DNA of 64,000 nucleotides, taken from NCBI GenBank assembly GCA_017412605.1, contig JAFPWY010000009.1, forward strand, positions 62,001-126,000. The letters are read 5' to 3'. The DNA comes from Fibrobacter sp. GTDB taxonomy: Bacteria > Fibrobacterota > Fibrobacteria > Fibrobacterales > Fibrobacteraceae. The notes below the pieces were generated by a model, which saw only the letters and a program-made list of their open reading frames with translations, was not told where the DNA came from and searched no databases. Each line of letters starts with the position of its first letter. Position 1 is the stretch's first letter. Of the stretch, positions 33,215 through 41,406 are shown one piece after another. Made by a program: the position numbers and the translations under genes.

Positions 33215-33224
33215 AACAATTGTT
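33215..33224. promoter_or_regulatory. Possible Rrf2 operator palindrome
   Basis: AACAATTGTT, a perfect 10-bp palindrome 13 bp upstream of the Rrf2 start. Related AATTGTTACAAC sequence occurs upstream of the adjacent MBL gene (about 34095-34110). Confidence 0.35.
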
Positions 33225-33248
33225 GCGTGCGTTCACACGCACCTTGGT

Positions 33249-34046
33249 CTATTTGTAGAACATTCCCGCCGTCATGTCCAGGTAATTTTCGCCGGAGTAG
33301 TTCGCGAATTCCTGCTTCATGGCGCTCTTGAATGCCGCCGGGTTCACGTTCTTGAGGGCAATATTCTTCATCACCTTCAGGTACTGGATTTTTGCACGGG
33401 CATCTTCCAGATTTTCCACCGTGTAGTGTGACGTGAGAATCAGGGAAATTCCGCGGTCGATGTAATCCGTGAGCTGCGCGATGATGGCATCGGCGTGCTT
33501 GCTCCCTGCCACGATGGAATGAACGTCGTGGCCCATCATGTGGGTGTAGACAACGTTGATTTCGGGAAATTCGATATCGAATGCCTCCTGGGTCGCGACA
33601 ATGCGCATGTCGATGCCCGCGAGATTCAAATTCTCGCCTTCGATAAAGTCTGTCGTCGCGTAAATGGAGTTGTCAAAAGCATCGCCAAAAGCCGCCGTGA
33701 AATTCTTGACCAGGGCCGCACCTCCCCCGTTATGGTTGTAATCGTCGGCATGGCGGGTGCTGTACACGGGAGCACCCTTCATGAAGGTCGCGCCCGCGCC
33801 ATGGTAGGCAATCACCGTTCCCACGAATTCTACCGAAAGGCCCTTGATGTAGGCTTCCAGTTCCCTAATGTTGTCGAAGAAACAGGGGGCTTCGACCATG
33901 AACATCTTGCCGCCCTTTTCCAGCAAGAAACATTCGTCGGTTATCAGGTCGTTTGTCTTGTAGGCATGCAGCTTGACCGCGCCGAAATCGTAGATTTCCA
34001 TGACACCCTTACCAAGTTTTACGGTCTTGAAGTTGTTCTTTTCCAT
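33249..34046 (-). CDS. MBL-fold hydrolase-like protein with degenerate metal site
   Basis: The protein has a metallo-beta-lactamase-like fold (FLLEKGGKMFMVEAPCFFDN, NVVYTHMMGHDVHSI, ILTSHYTVEN), but the expected HxHxDH is replaced by AYHGAGATFMKG, so the first metal ligands are mostly missing. The ATG at 34046 starts MEKNNFKTVKLG with an AGGAG-like site upstream. The function is unknown. It sits next to the Rrf2-macro-SirTM genes on the same strand with its own upstream region. Confidence 0.75.
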   Translation of the reverse strand: MEKNNFKTVKLGKGVMEIYDFGAVKLHAYKTNDLITDECFLLEKGGKMFMVEAPCFFDNIRELEAYIKGLSVEFVGTVIAYHGAGATFMKGAPVYSTRHADDYNHNGGGAALVKNFTAAFGDAFDNSIYATTDFIEGENLNLAGIDMRIVATQEAFDIEFPEINVVYTHMMGHDVHSIVAGSKHADAIIAQLTDYIDRGISLILTSHYTVENLEDARAKIQYLKVMKNIALKNVNPAAFKSAMKQEFANYSGENYLDMTAGMFYK

Positions 34047-34210
34047 TTTGAGTCTCCTTGGGCCATGCCCTTTTTTTATTTTTCGTTGTTCTTTAATTGT
34101 TACAACACAAAATATATCCAATTATCGTTGTAATGTCAATAGAACAACTAGAAATTTAAAGTAAAAATTTGGTTACAAAAAAAACAAGGGTTAGTTAGAG
34201 CTTTCGCTGT

Positions 34211-34735
34211 TTATTCCACCGAAAATGTCGCCTTCACGTTCCCTTTGCCGAGGATCTGCTGGAGACGTTTCTTGTTTACGTTGTCGATACGTGCGAGGCG
34301 TGTGAAGTTCCAAGAATTCTTGTCGTAGTAGATGGTGATGGAATTGCCCTGGTAAAGGATGATGTCGCCTGCGTCGGTGTCGATTTGCTTGTCGTTGCGC
34401 GGGAAACTGCGCGGCAGGTCAGCCACCTTCTCGAAACTGCCGTAGTCGTGCATGTCGAGCGTCATGTCGCCCTGCGCGAGGAATTCGGCGAAGGCCTTGG
34501 CCGAGGAATTTTCTTCAAGCGTCGCCGTGAAGGTGGTGTCGTTCACATGGATCTTGAGTTTCATGGGAGCCTCCCCCACTTTAGATGTTGAACCGGCCGA
34601 TGAACTTGCGGGCACTGCGCCGGGCGTTTTACTGGCGGACGATTTTGGCGTCTGGGTTTCAGGTTGCGTTGAATGGCCCGCGGCATCGCTGCAAGCGACC
34701 AGAAAGAACAGCGCTATAAGGACAATGTTTCGCAT
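34211..34735 (-). CDS. Cyclophilin-like fold lipoprotein
   Basis: A lipobox (FFLVACSDA) and a Ser/Thr/Pro linker precede a ~115-residue beta domain beginning MKLKIHVNDTTFTATLEEN and containing DIILYQGNSITIYYDKNSWNFT. This matches the 'cyclophilin-like' family of small proteins found beside flavodoxins and AKRs in anaerobes. The ATG at 34735 is preferred to GTG at 34741. Operator site D lies upstream. Confidence 0.82.
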   Translation of the reverse strand: MRNIVLIALFFLVACSDAAGHSTQPETQTPKSSASKTPGAVPASSSAGSTSKVGEAPMKLKIHVNDTTFTATLEENSSAKAFAEFLAQGDMTLDMHDYGSFEKVADLPRSFPRNDKQIDTDAGDIILYQGNSITIYYDKNSWNFTRLARIDNVNKKRLQQILGKGNVKATFSVE

Positions 34736-34774
34736 ACACACAATATAAATAATTGCACATGCAATTCAAAATAC

Positions 34775-35965
34775 TTATTTGCTATGACTCACTATGCCTT
34801 TTGCGCATAGTGAACCGATGGCGAGAACCGAAACAAGCGTCAAAACGGCACCCACAACTAGGACGATCGAAACACTTGTGGCAATGTCGCCCATGCCGAC
34901 CAGCGGAGAGACGATTCCGCCCATCAAGAAGCCCGATGCCCCGATGGCTGCGGCTGCGGTGCCTGCATTTGCGCGTTCGGCGTTCAAAGCCAATGCGTTT
35001 GCGGGGGGCTGACTCATGCCGAACATGAACGTAAGCCCCATGAAGGCGACCTGCAGAAGCGGGAGTAAAGCGTGCGTCATGAGTACGGCAGCAACAGCAA
35101 TTGCAAAAACGAACATTCCCGTACCCGCGATTTTCAGGGCCGTGTATTCGTTGCCGACTTTACCCGACAACGCGCAACCGATGGCCGTGAAAACGGCATT
35201 CAGCGCAAAGCACAGGCTAAAGCCGACAGGCGAAAGTCCATAGATTTTTTGGTAGATAAAGGGCGAAGACGCGATATACCCGAACAAGATAATCATTGGG
35301 AATGTGCATACCAAGAAATACGATACGTAGGCGCGGTTCTTGAACACTTTTGCATACAAGCTAAAGCTCGCAAAAACGGATTTTTTGCTGCGACGTTTTG
35401 CCGGGAGCGATTCCTGGAATTTCCCTGACATAAAGAGCAACAGTGCCCCATACAGAAGCAATACCGCGAAAGTCCCCTTCCAGCTCATGAAATTCAGCAA
35501 GAATCCGCCTAGCACCGGGGCAATAATCGGGGCGACTCCGTTCACCGCGCTCACCATGGCAAGGAACTTCGTGAGGACGGGACCACGGTAGGAATCCGCC
35601 GAAATAGAACGTGCTATCACGATTCCGCCGGACGCCGCCATGCCCTGCAACAAACGAAACACGTTGAAAGTTACGATGTTCGGCGCGACAATGCAGGCAA
35701 CAGTCCCGCAAACAAAAAGCAACAGACAAACTAGCAACAACTTTTTGCGGCCGTACTTGTCGCTCAGCGGGCCTACAAAGAGTTGCCCCACCGAAAGTCC
35801 GAGCATGCTCATGGTGAGGCTCAGCTGAGCCATCGAGGGGCTTGCCGCAAAGTAGTCTGCTAGGCTCGGGAGGGCCGGCAAGTAAAGGTCCGTCACGAAG
35901 GGGCCAAACGCCGAAAGCAGCCCAAGCAACAGCATAAGGAACGTGAATTTCTGTTTTCCGCTCAT
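34775..35965 (-). CDS. MFS drug-resistance transporter, Bcr/CflA type
   Basis: Twelve membrane segments, with the family start FGPFVTDLYLPALPSL, GQLFVGPLSDKYGRKKLL (loop 2-3 motif A) and FRLLQGMAASGG (motif C-like). It exports drugs or small metabolites by proton antiport. AAGAGG stands before the ATG at 35965, so the longer frame is rejected. A hairpin followed by seven T lies ~35 bp upstream of the start on the coding strand and may act as an attenuator. Confidence 0.9.
   Translation of the reverse strand: MSGKQKFTFLMLLLGLLSAFGPFVTDLYLPALPSLADYFAASPSMAQLSLTMSMLGLSVGQLFVGPLSDKYGRKKLLLVCLLLFVCGTVACIVAPNIVTFNVFRLLQGMAASGGIVIARSISADSYRGPVLTKFLAMVSAVNGVAPIIAPVLGGFLLNFMSWKGTFAVLLLYGALLLFMSGKFQESLPAKRRSKKSVFASFSLYAKVFKNRAYVSYFLVCTFPMIILFGYIASSPFIYQKIYGLSPVGFSLCFALNAVFTAIGCALSGKVGNEYTALKIAGTGMFVFAIAVAAVLMTHALLPLLQVAFMGLTFMFGMSQPPANALALNAERANAGTAAAAIGASGFLMGGIVSPLVGMGDIATSVSIVLVVGAVLTLVSVLAIGSLCAKGIVSHSK
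34793..34809. promoter_or_regulatory. LysR-type operator site D
   Basis: TATGCC-TTTTG-CGCATA within an extended CACTATGC...GCATAGTG palindrome. It is upstream of the cyclophilin-like lipoprotein gene and inside the 3' end of the MFS coding region. Confidence 0.65.
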
Positions 35966-35996
35966 AAATTCCTCTTGGCGAAACCGCACGAAATCG

Positions 35997-36041
35997 CCAT
36001 AAAAAAAGCCCGCAAAGCCTTACAACTGGACTTATGCGGGA
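35997..36041 (-). promoter_or_regulatory. Terminator-like hairpin in the MFS gene leader (possible attenuator)
   Basis: On the minus strand CCCGCA...TGCGGG closes a long hairpin that is followed directly by C and seven T. It lies ~35 bp before the MFS start codon and downstream of any promoter in the 36.05-36.2 kb gap. A terminator inside a leader suggests attenuation control, or the end of a small RNA. Confidence 0.5.
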
Positions 36042-36230
36042 CCGCTACACGTTGATTTCGCAAGCGAATTTAGGAAAAAATTTTTCCGTTGGCAAGTTCT
36101 TGACAAAGGCAAAAAATATTTTTATTTATGGGCACGAAATTTCATTGCGTATAATGGTTCAGCGTGAAACTCAAACATCAGGGTTTTGCGCCTTTTTTAT
36201 TGCGCAGGGCCCGCAACAAAAGAGGTTAAA

Positions 36231-36734
36231 ATGGACTTTTACATGAAACTCCCGCGCGGCAAACGCGAATTCACCCTTTTTCTCGTGACGCTTTCGATTA
36301 TCTCGATGAACATCATCGCGCCGCTCATCACCTGTTTCGAGATGGGCTTTAGCATGGAAAGCTGGGCGCACGTATTCCCGATTATGCCGATACTCTGGCC
36401 GTGCGTCATCGCGACGGTGCTTGTCACATATAAGCCTGCGGCGTTCCTGACTTCAAGGCTCACGCAGAAAGGCGACAGTTTCCATGCGGTGATTACACTC
36501 AACATCATGTGCACGGTTTTCCTGATGTCCATCATCTTGACGATTGTAGGTACCTGGGTCGGAAACCGCGAAATTACAATGGAGCCGCTGGTAAACTTCT
36601 TTTACAAGTGGCCTCGCAACTTTGCCATTTCGCTTGCGGCAGAAATCTTGATCGCGCAGCCGATTGCCCGCCGCGTGATGTTTGGTCTGCACAAGTACCG
36701 CGACGCACGCCGGGAAGTCACTGTTTCTAACTGA
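36231..36734 (+). CDS. DUF2798-type small membrane protein
   Basis: Four membrane segments in 167 aa. Pairs such as LFLVTLSIISMNIIAPLITC and NFAISLAAEILIAQPIARRVM match DUF2798 proteins. AAGAGG is 5 bp before the ATG at 36231. Biochemical function is unknown. It is divergent from the MFS transporter across a ~265-bp gap that holds the attenuator-like hairpin and no other gene. Confidence 0.75.
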   Translation: MDFYMKLPRGKREFTLFLVTLSIISMNIIAPLITCFEMGFSMESWAHVFPIMPILWPCVIATVLVTYKPAAFLTSRLTQKGDSFHAVITLNIMCTVFLMSIILTIVGTWVGNREITMEPLVNFFYKWPRNFAISLAAEILIAQPIARRVMFGLHKYRDARREVTVSN

Positions 36735-36765
36735 GCCGGAAATAATTTTATCTATCTTTTCGTTT

Positions 36766-37431
36766 GTGACAGGCATCGAAGAACAATTCAACGGCAAGAA
36801 ACTCCTTGTCAAGAAACTCATTCCGTTCGGGTTCACGAAGGAAGGGTCTAACTATGCGCTCGTCCGCGAAATACTTGGCGGGCAATTCCGTCTGGAAATC
36901 AGAGTGGGACGGGGCAAGAAGGTTTCAGTCAAGATCTTCGACAACGATTCCGGCGAAGAATACCTGCTGTTTTCGGTGCTGTCAGTGCAGGGAGCCCTCG
37001 TGGGCCGCATCCGCAAAGAAGTTTCCGCTATTACGGATAAATTCATCAGCGAATGTTTCGAGACGCAGATTTTCAAAAGGAAATTAGCAAACGACCTGAT
37101 TGGCTACGCGGAGCAAAAATACGGAGACAAGCCCGAATATCTGTGGGAACGGTTTCCGCAATTCGCCGCCATCCGCAAGCACGAAAACAAGAAATGGTAT
37201 TGCCTATTGGGGACTGTCGAAAAATCAAAAGTTGGCCTCAAAAGCGACGAGATTATCGAAGTGGCGAACTTCAAGATAGTCCCGAAGGAATTGTCAGGAC
37301 TCCTAAAAAAGGTCGGCTACCTCCCCGCATACCACATGAACAAGAAAAGCTGGGTAACGGTCATTCTTGATGGGACTGTGTCGCTAACCGAAATCAAGAA
37401 ATTGCTGGATAAAAGCTACACGCTGGCGTGA
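36766..37431 (+). CDS. MmcQ/YjbR-like family protein
   Basis: The C-terminal ~110 residues carry the MmcQ/YjbR fold (YLWERFPQFAAIRKHENKKWYCLL, YHMNKKSWVTVIL), preceded by a ~100-residue N-terminal segment as in longer family members. The fold is of the CyaY-like DNA-binding type; molecular role is unclear. GTG at 36766 is the most likely start since the frame upstream overlaps DUF2798. Confidence 0.8.
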   Translation: MTGIEEQFNGKKLLVKKLIPFGFTKEGSNYALVREILGGQFRLEIRVGRGKKVSVKIFDNDSGEEYLLFSVLSVQGALVGRIRKEVSAITDKFISECFETQIFKRKLANDLIGYAEQKYGDKPEYLWERFPQFAAIRKHENKKWYCLLGTVEKSKVGLKSDEIIEVANFKIVPKELSGLLKKVGYLPAYHMNKKSWVTVILDGTVSLTEIKKLLDKSYTLA

Positions 37432-37462
37432 AAAACGGCCCGCAATTCGCAGGCCGCTTTTT
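37431..37462. terminator. Bidirectional rho-independent terminator
   Basis: A-run, CGGCC-CGC, small loop, GC-GGCCG, then five T, between the convergent MmcQ-like gene and the alpha/beta hydrolase gene. It can serve both strands. Confidence 0.75.
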
Positions 37463-37482
37463 GTTTAATGTTGAATTCACTT

Positions 37483-38676
37483 TTACTTCAAGTTCGTCTT
37501 GAAGAATTCGTTCAGCTTTTCGAAGGGGATTTTTTCCAGGTTGTCGTAGAGGTCCACGTGGGAGGCTCCGGGGATGACGAGGAGTTCCTTGTTGCCGACG
37601 GTCTTGCTCCAGTTCTTGGTGGCGTCGAGTTTTGCGGGGACGTTTGCCTTCTTGCCGGTCATCTTTTCGAATGCGCCTTCGCCGAAGTAGCGGCTGTGGG
37701 CCTTTTCGCCGTGGATGATGAGCACCGGGTTACGGATTTCGTCGGCGTATGCGAGGAGCTTCGTGTTCATGAGCGAGGTGCCTGCGGAGGCGGCCCAGCC
37801 CTTGTTGCTGTTGAGGGAGCGCTTGTGGTAGCCGCGCGGGGTCTTGTAGTAGGCGTAGTAATCCTTGACAAAGTAAGGTGCGTCGTCCGGAAGCGGGTCC
37901 ACCACGCCGCCGGCCAGGTCGTAGGTACCGTTCTTGAAGTCCTTGGTGCGCTGGGCCATCAATGCCTTGCGGGCCTCGTTGCGGGCGTCGGCGTTGTTTG
38001 CCGCATCGAAGTAGCCATTTGCGGATACGCGGCTCATGTCGTACATGGTCGAAGCAACCGTCGCCTTTACGCGGGTATCAATGCCGGCAGCGTTAATCGC
38101 CATGCCGCCCCAGCCGCAAATGCCGATGATGCCGATGCGTTCCGGGTCAACGTCGTCGCGGGTCGAGAGGAAATCCACGGACGCCATGAAATCTTCGGTG
38201 TTGATGTCCGGGCTGTTCATGTAGCGCGGTTCGCCGCCCGATTCGCCGGTGAACGACGGATCGAAAGCGATAGTCAGGAATCCGCGTTCAGCCATGTGCT
38301 GGGCGTAAAGGCCGCTGGACTGTTCCTTGACGGCACCGAACGGGCCAGAGACCGCAATCGCGGGGAACTTGCCGTTCACCTTGAGGCTCGTGTCCTTGGG
38401 CACGAACATATCGGCGGCGAGTTCAATGCCAAAGTGGTTCTTGAAAGTGACCTTGGAATGTTCAACCTTGTCGCTCTTGGGGAATACCTTGTCCCATTCG
38501 GCGGTGAGCGTGAGCTTGTTCATATTTTCGTCCTTTGTCTGTTGTGCTGCTTCTGTTGCCGGTGCGGCGGTTTTGGCCGCATCCTGTGCGGCGTTGTTTT
38601 CTTTTTCGGGGCAGCATGCCATCAGGGTGCATGCGGAAACCACGGCGAACGCCGCTTTCAAGAATTTAGATTTCAT
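37483..38676 (-). CDS. Alpha/beta hydrolase lipoprotein with Cys nucleophile
   Basis: A lipobox (TLMACCPE) and Ala-rich linker precede an alpha/beta hydrolase domain that starts at the internal Met in ENMNKLTLTAEWD. The nucleophile elbow is GICGWGG, with Cys in place of Ser as in dienelactone hydrolases. The late catalytic His is in GASHVDLYD. It follows a flavodoxin-type gene on the same strand (17-bp gap), behind operator site E. Confidence 0.85.
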   Translation of the reverse strand: MKSKFLKAAFAVVSACTLMACCPEKENNAAQDAAKTAAPATEAAQQTKDENMNKLTLTAEWDKVFPKSDKVEHSKVTFKNHFGIELAADMFVPKDTSLKVNGKFPAIAVSGPFGAVKEQSSGLYAQHMAERGFLTIAFDPSFTGESGGEPRYMNSPDINTEDFMASVDFLSTRDDVDPERIGIIGICGWGGMAINAAGIDTRVKATVASTMYDMSRVSANGYFDAANNADARNEARKALMAQRTKDFKNGTYDLAGGVVDPLPDDAPYFVKDYYAYYKTPRGYHKRSLNSNKGWAASAGTSLMNTKLLAYADEIRNPVLIIHGEKAHSRYFGEGAFEKMTGKKANVPAKLDATKNWSKTVGNKELLVIPGASHVDLYDNLEKIPFEKLNEFFKTNLK

Positions 38677-38693
38677 GAGTTATCTCCTTGTTG

Positions 38694-39233
38694 TTAAACT
38701 TTCTTGCCCATGGCAAAAACTTTTTTCAAGAATGCCGTTCGTTCCTTGACATCACCGGGATTTTCGGCTCCCGTAGCGCAGAGGGCACCCTTGAGCTTCA
38801 CGCCATCAAAGCAGGCAATCCACCCGCTGATACCGCGCTTCGCGATATTCATCGCCTTCTTGTCGGTATCAGCCGCGGCGGTGAGTAGGTAAATCTCGCG
38901 GAACTTGTAATCACTTGAATAAAGAGAATTCGCGCGATCAAGCATGGTCTTGAGCTGGCCGCTCATCTCGTAATAGTAAATCGGCGTCGCGAACACGATG
39001 ACTTCGGCCTTCTTCATCTTCTCGGTGATGGCGTTCGCATCGTCCTTGATGACGCACTTGCCCTTCTTTTGGCAAGCAAGGCAACCCGTGCAGAAAGCAA
39101 TCTTCTTGCCCCGCAGCGAAACAAAATCCACCTTGTTGCCCGCCTCGGCGGCACCTTTCGCAAATTCCTGCGCCAATGCCTCGGAATTACTCATGTTGTG
39201 CAAACTGCTCGAAATCACTAGAACGTTTTTCAT
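38694..39233 (-). CDS. Flavodoxin family NAD(P)H-dependent oxidoreductase, Cys-rich (iron-sulfur flavoprotein-like)
   Basis: The FMN loop is VISSSLHNMSNSEALA and the ring loop is ATPIYYYEMSGQLKTMLDR. The insert FCTGCLACQKKGKC carries four cysteines, as in iron-sulfur flavoproteins. No signal peptide, so cytoplasmic. GGAG stands 6 bp before the ATG at 39233. First gene of the pair with the Cys-type hydrolase. Confidence 0.87.
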   Translation of the reverse strand: MKNVLVISSSLHNMSNSEALAQEFAKGAAEAGNKVDFVSLRGKKIAFCTGCLACQKKGKCVIKDDANAITEKMKKAEVIVFATPIYYYEMSGQLKTMLDRANSLYSSDYKFREIYLLTAAADTDKKAMNIAKRGISGWIACFDGVKLKGALCATGAENPGDVKERTAFLKKVFAMGKKV

Positions 39234-39312
39234 AATTGGCTCCATTTTCCTTTACGTTCCTAATATAACTAAACGCCTCTGCAATAGCAATTACTTATTT
39301 ATTATGGTTTGC

Positions 39313-39329
39313 TATGCCTTTTAGGCATA
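39313..39329. promoter_or_regulatory. LysR-type operator site E
   Basis: TATGCC-TTTTA-GGCATA, perfect 6-bp arms, 80 bp upstream of the iron-sulfur flavoprotein-like gene. Confidence 0.7.
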
Positions 39330-39435
39330 TAGTATATAGAAAATAAGCAATTGTTAAACCCCTGCTTTTAAGTTATTTTTAACGCATTCAATAGGATGGC
39401 AACATTTCTGCCAGAATATCGTAGCAATCCTGCAG

Positions 39436-40695
39436 TTACGCTCTCAAGCAATTTAGAGGAATGACATATATTCCGTCTGGACGCCGGTACGCGGGACCCG
39501 TAGCGGTGACAATCGCCATAAAGGCCATATTCGGGTCGTTGACATCATTCTTTAATTTGATCAGGTTCGCAACACCTTCTTCAACGAGTTTATCGCCACC
39601 AAGTTTGATTTCAATGGCGCCCCATTTCCCCTTGCCGGTATGGACAACGGCATCGCATTCCAGCCCGCGGCTATCTCGGTAATGTTTGACGTTTCCGCCA
39701 AGCAGGCTCGCATAGATGCTCAAATCGCGCACGGCCAAATCCTCAAAGAATAGGCCAAAGGATTTCAAATCAGACATTAGATCATCAGGAGAAATATCAA
39801 GTGCCTGGCATGCGATGGATGTGTCGACAAAATGCCTTGTGGGTGTGGTGCGCACGACAGCCTTGCTGCGGAGGTTGGGGTTCCAGGCTTCAATGTCGCT
39901 GATGATGAACAAATCCTTGAGTGCATCCCAGTAGTCATCGAAGGTCTTTGTGTCCATGGTCCGGTTATTCGATTCGGTTATGTCTTGAATGATTGTCCTG
40001 TAGGCGGCTTCGGTAGAAATGTTTCGGGCGTAGCTGCGCAAAATCATCCGCAGAACTTCGGGTTTCTTGTTGCGGAATTTTTCATTCTCGCTTATATCGA
40101 AATTAAAAAGGCCATTGTAATAGTTTGCCGTGACATCGAGAGCAACGCTTCGGTCGTCAAGAATCGAAAGGGGCCAGCCGCCACGGCAAGTGTAGAAAGC
40201 CATGTCTTTCAGGGAATGCTTTTCGTTTGTGTCATATACATTGGGAGCATCACTAGAAAAAAGTTCCGCAAGTGAAACGGACCCGGTGGAATCGCCGGAT
40301 TCAAAAAGTGACATAGGGCGCATGGGGAGCGTCACGATGCGGCCTGCGCCGGAATGGTGAATCTGGCTTTTGTCGGCAGGGGTGGAGCTGCCCGTCAGAA
40401 TGAACTGTCCAAAACCGGGATTTTCATCGGCCCACGCCCTGACCTCGTCCCAAAGTTCGGGGACGGTCTGCCATTCGTCGATAAGCCTTGGCTGTTCGCC
40501 CAAAAGCGTGTTGTGCGGTTCCATTCGGGCCAATTCGATGTTCCGGCGTGTGGCGAGGCGAACATTGCTTTTCGACATACGAAGGCAGGTTGTGGTTTTT
40601 CCGCAGAATTTAGGCCCAGCGACTAGAACCGCGCTACTGGACTTAAGCAATCGCTCAATTTGGCTTTCGATGTATCGGGGGCGATAATTGTCCAT
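39436..40695 (-). CDS. AAA ATPase with DUF4143 nuclease-like C-terminal domain
   Basis: Walker A is GPKFCGKTTT, Walker B-like LIDEWQ, and FILTGSS is a sensor-type motif. The C-terminal half (from about residue 210) is DUF4143, with LECDAVVHTGKGKWGAIEIKLG forming a PD-(D/E)XK-like core. Proteins of this layout are abundant in host-associated anaerobes and have no settled function. The gene is preceded by three direct repeats with a 23-bp period. Confidence 0.85.
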   Translation of the reverse strand: MDNYRPRYIESQIERLLKSSSAVLVAGPKFCGKTTTCLRMSKSNVRLATRRNIELARMEPHNTLLGEQPRLIDEWQTVPELWDEVRAWADENPGFGQFILTGSSTPADKSQIHHSGAGRIVTLPMRPMSLFESGDSTGSVSLAELFSSDAPNVYDTNEKHSLKDMAFYTCRGGWPLSILDDRSVALDVTANYYNGLFNFDISENEKFRNKKPEVLRMILRSYARNISTEAAYRTIIQDITESNNRTMDTKTFDDYWDALKDLFIISDIEAWNPNLRSKAVVRTTPTRHFVDTSIACQALDISPDDLMSDLKSFGLFFEDLAVRDLSIYASLLGGNVKHYRDSRGLECDAVVHTGKGKWGAIEIKLGGDKLVEEGVANLIKLKNDVNDPNMAFMAIVTATGPAYRRPDGIYVIPLNCLRA

Positions 40696-40726
40696 TTTGA
40701 ACCTCTTTTTGACCTAAATATACAAA

Positions 40727-40787
40727 ATTCCCAAGATTGTTGAATAACAATTCCCAAGATTGTTGTGTTTTTATTCCCAAGATTGTG
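40727..40787. repeat. Three direct repeats ATTCCCAAGATTGT, 23-bp period
   Basis: Copies begin at 40727, 40750 and 40773, each ATTCCCAAGATTGT(TG), separated by AT-rich 7-9 bp. They end about 32 bp upstream of the AAA/DUF4143 start codon, the position of an operator array that would control that gene. Confidence 0.8.
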
Positions 40788-40865
40788 AAGATTTTGTAAA
40801 AATTTTAAGTTTTGGCGCACAACCAACTTTGGAACCTTGGGTGGGACTGTGTTTTCGCCCTTAAT

Positions 40866-41404
40866 TCACAATTTTGCCGCAATTCCTTGTTTCTTGGTCA
40901 GGGTGCGGTCGCCATGGTCCATGTTCCACTTGCTGATGACCGTCTCGGGATTGCATACGCCATAAAGGTTGGCGTAAACCTTGCAATAGTCATGGAACCC
41001 AGCCATAGACCGTTTTGTTTCATGCACAATTTCAATAAATTCCTCAGGAACAACCAAGGTCAAGTTTTCTTCATCCGTTCCAAAAAGGAACATAAAACCT
41101 ATGGACAAATTCTGTTCTACGAACTTGAACACGCGCTCGTCAATGTTCGGGAAGTTGAATTTCGCAGGATAATCTTTCGGGAACATTTCCTTAAAGGGAG
41201 GCATATTCGCGCTTTTATCGAGCCAAAGGTCTAAGAATAGCGAAAACTCAAAATCACCGGAATACTTGACAAAACTCTCAAATATTTTGGGCAAGCATTC
41301 AAAAGCTTTGCAAGATGCTATGACGGAATCGGTTCTTTGTGGATGCAGTTCGTTTCACGGAGCAAACGACTACGGTAGTGTTTCGGCAAAGAATTGATGT
41401 TCAT
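40866..41404 (-). pseudogene. Hypothetical protein gene split by a -1 frameshift
   Basis: An ATG at 41404, 2 bp after the stop of the ATPase gene, begins MNINSLPKHYRSRLLRET and stops after HKEPIPS near 41318. The frame shifted by -1 continues as SVIASCKAFECLPKIFESF through to the stop at 40866. Joined, they give one protein of about 178 aa. The second part alone has no ATG start. I do not recognise the family; the middle part contains FPNIDERVFKFVEQN. A single-base indel or a sequencing error is the simplest reading. Confidence 0.6.
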
Positions 41405-41406
41405 TT

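Noticed and set aside
36187..36206. TGCGC-N10-GCGCA inverted repeat before the DUF2798 gene as a ninth LysR site
   Set aside because: It lacks the TATGC/GCATA half-sites and 5-bp spacing of the other sites.
40727..40787. Regularly spaced repeats considered as a mini-CRISPR or plasmid iterons
   Set aside because: Only three 14-bp units with AT-rich spacers, no cas or rep gene nearby, and the position fits an operator.
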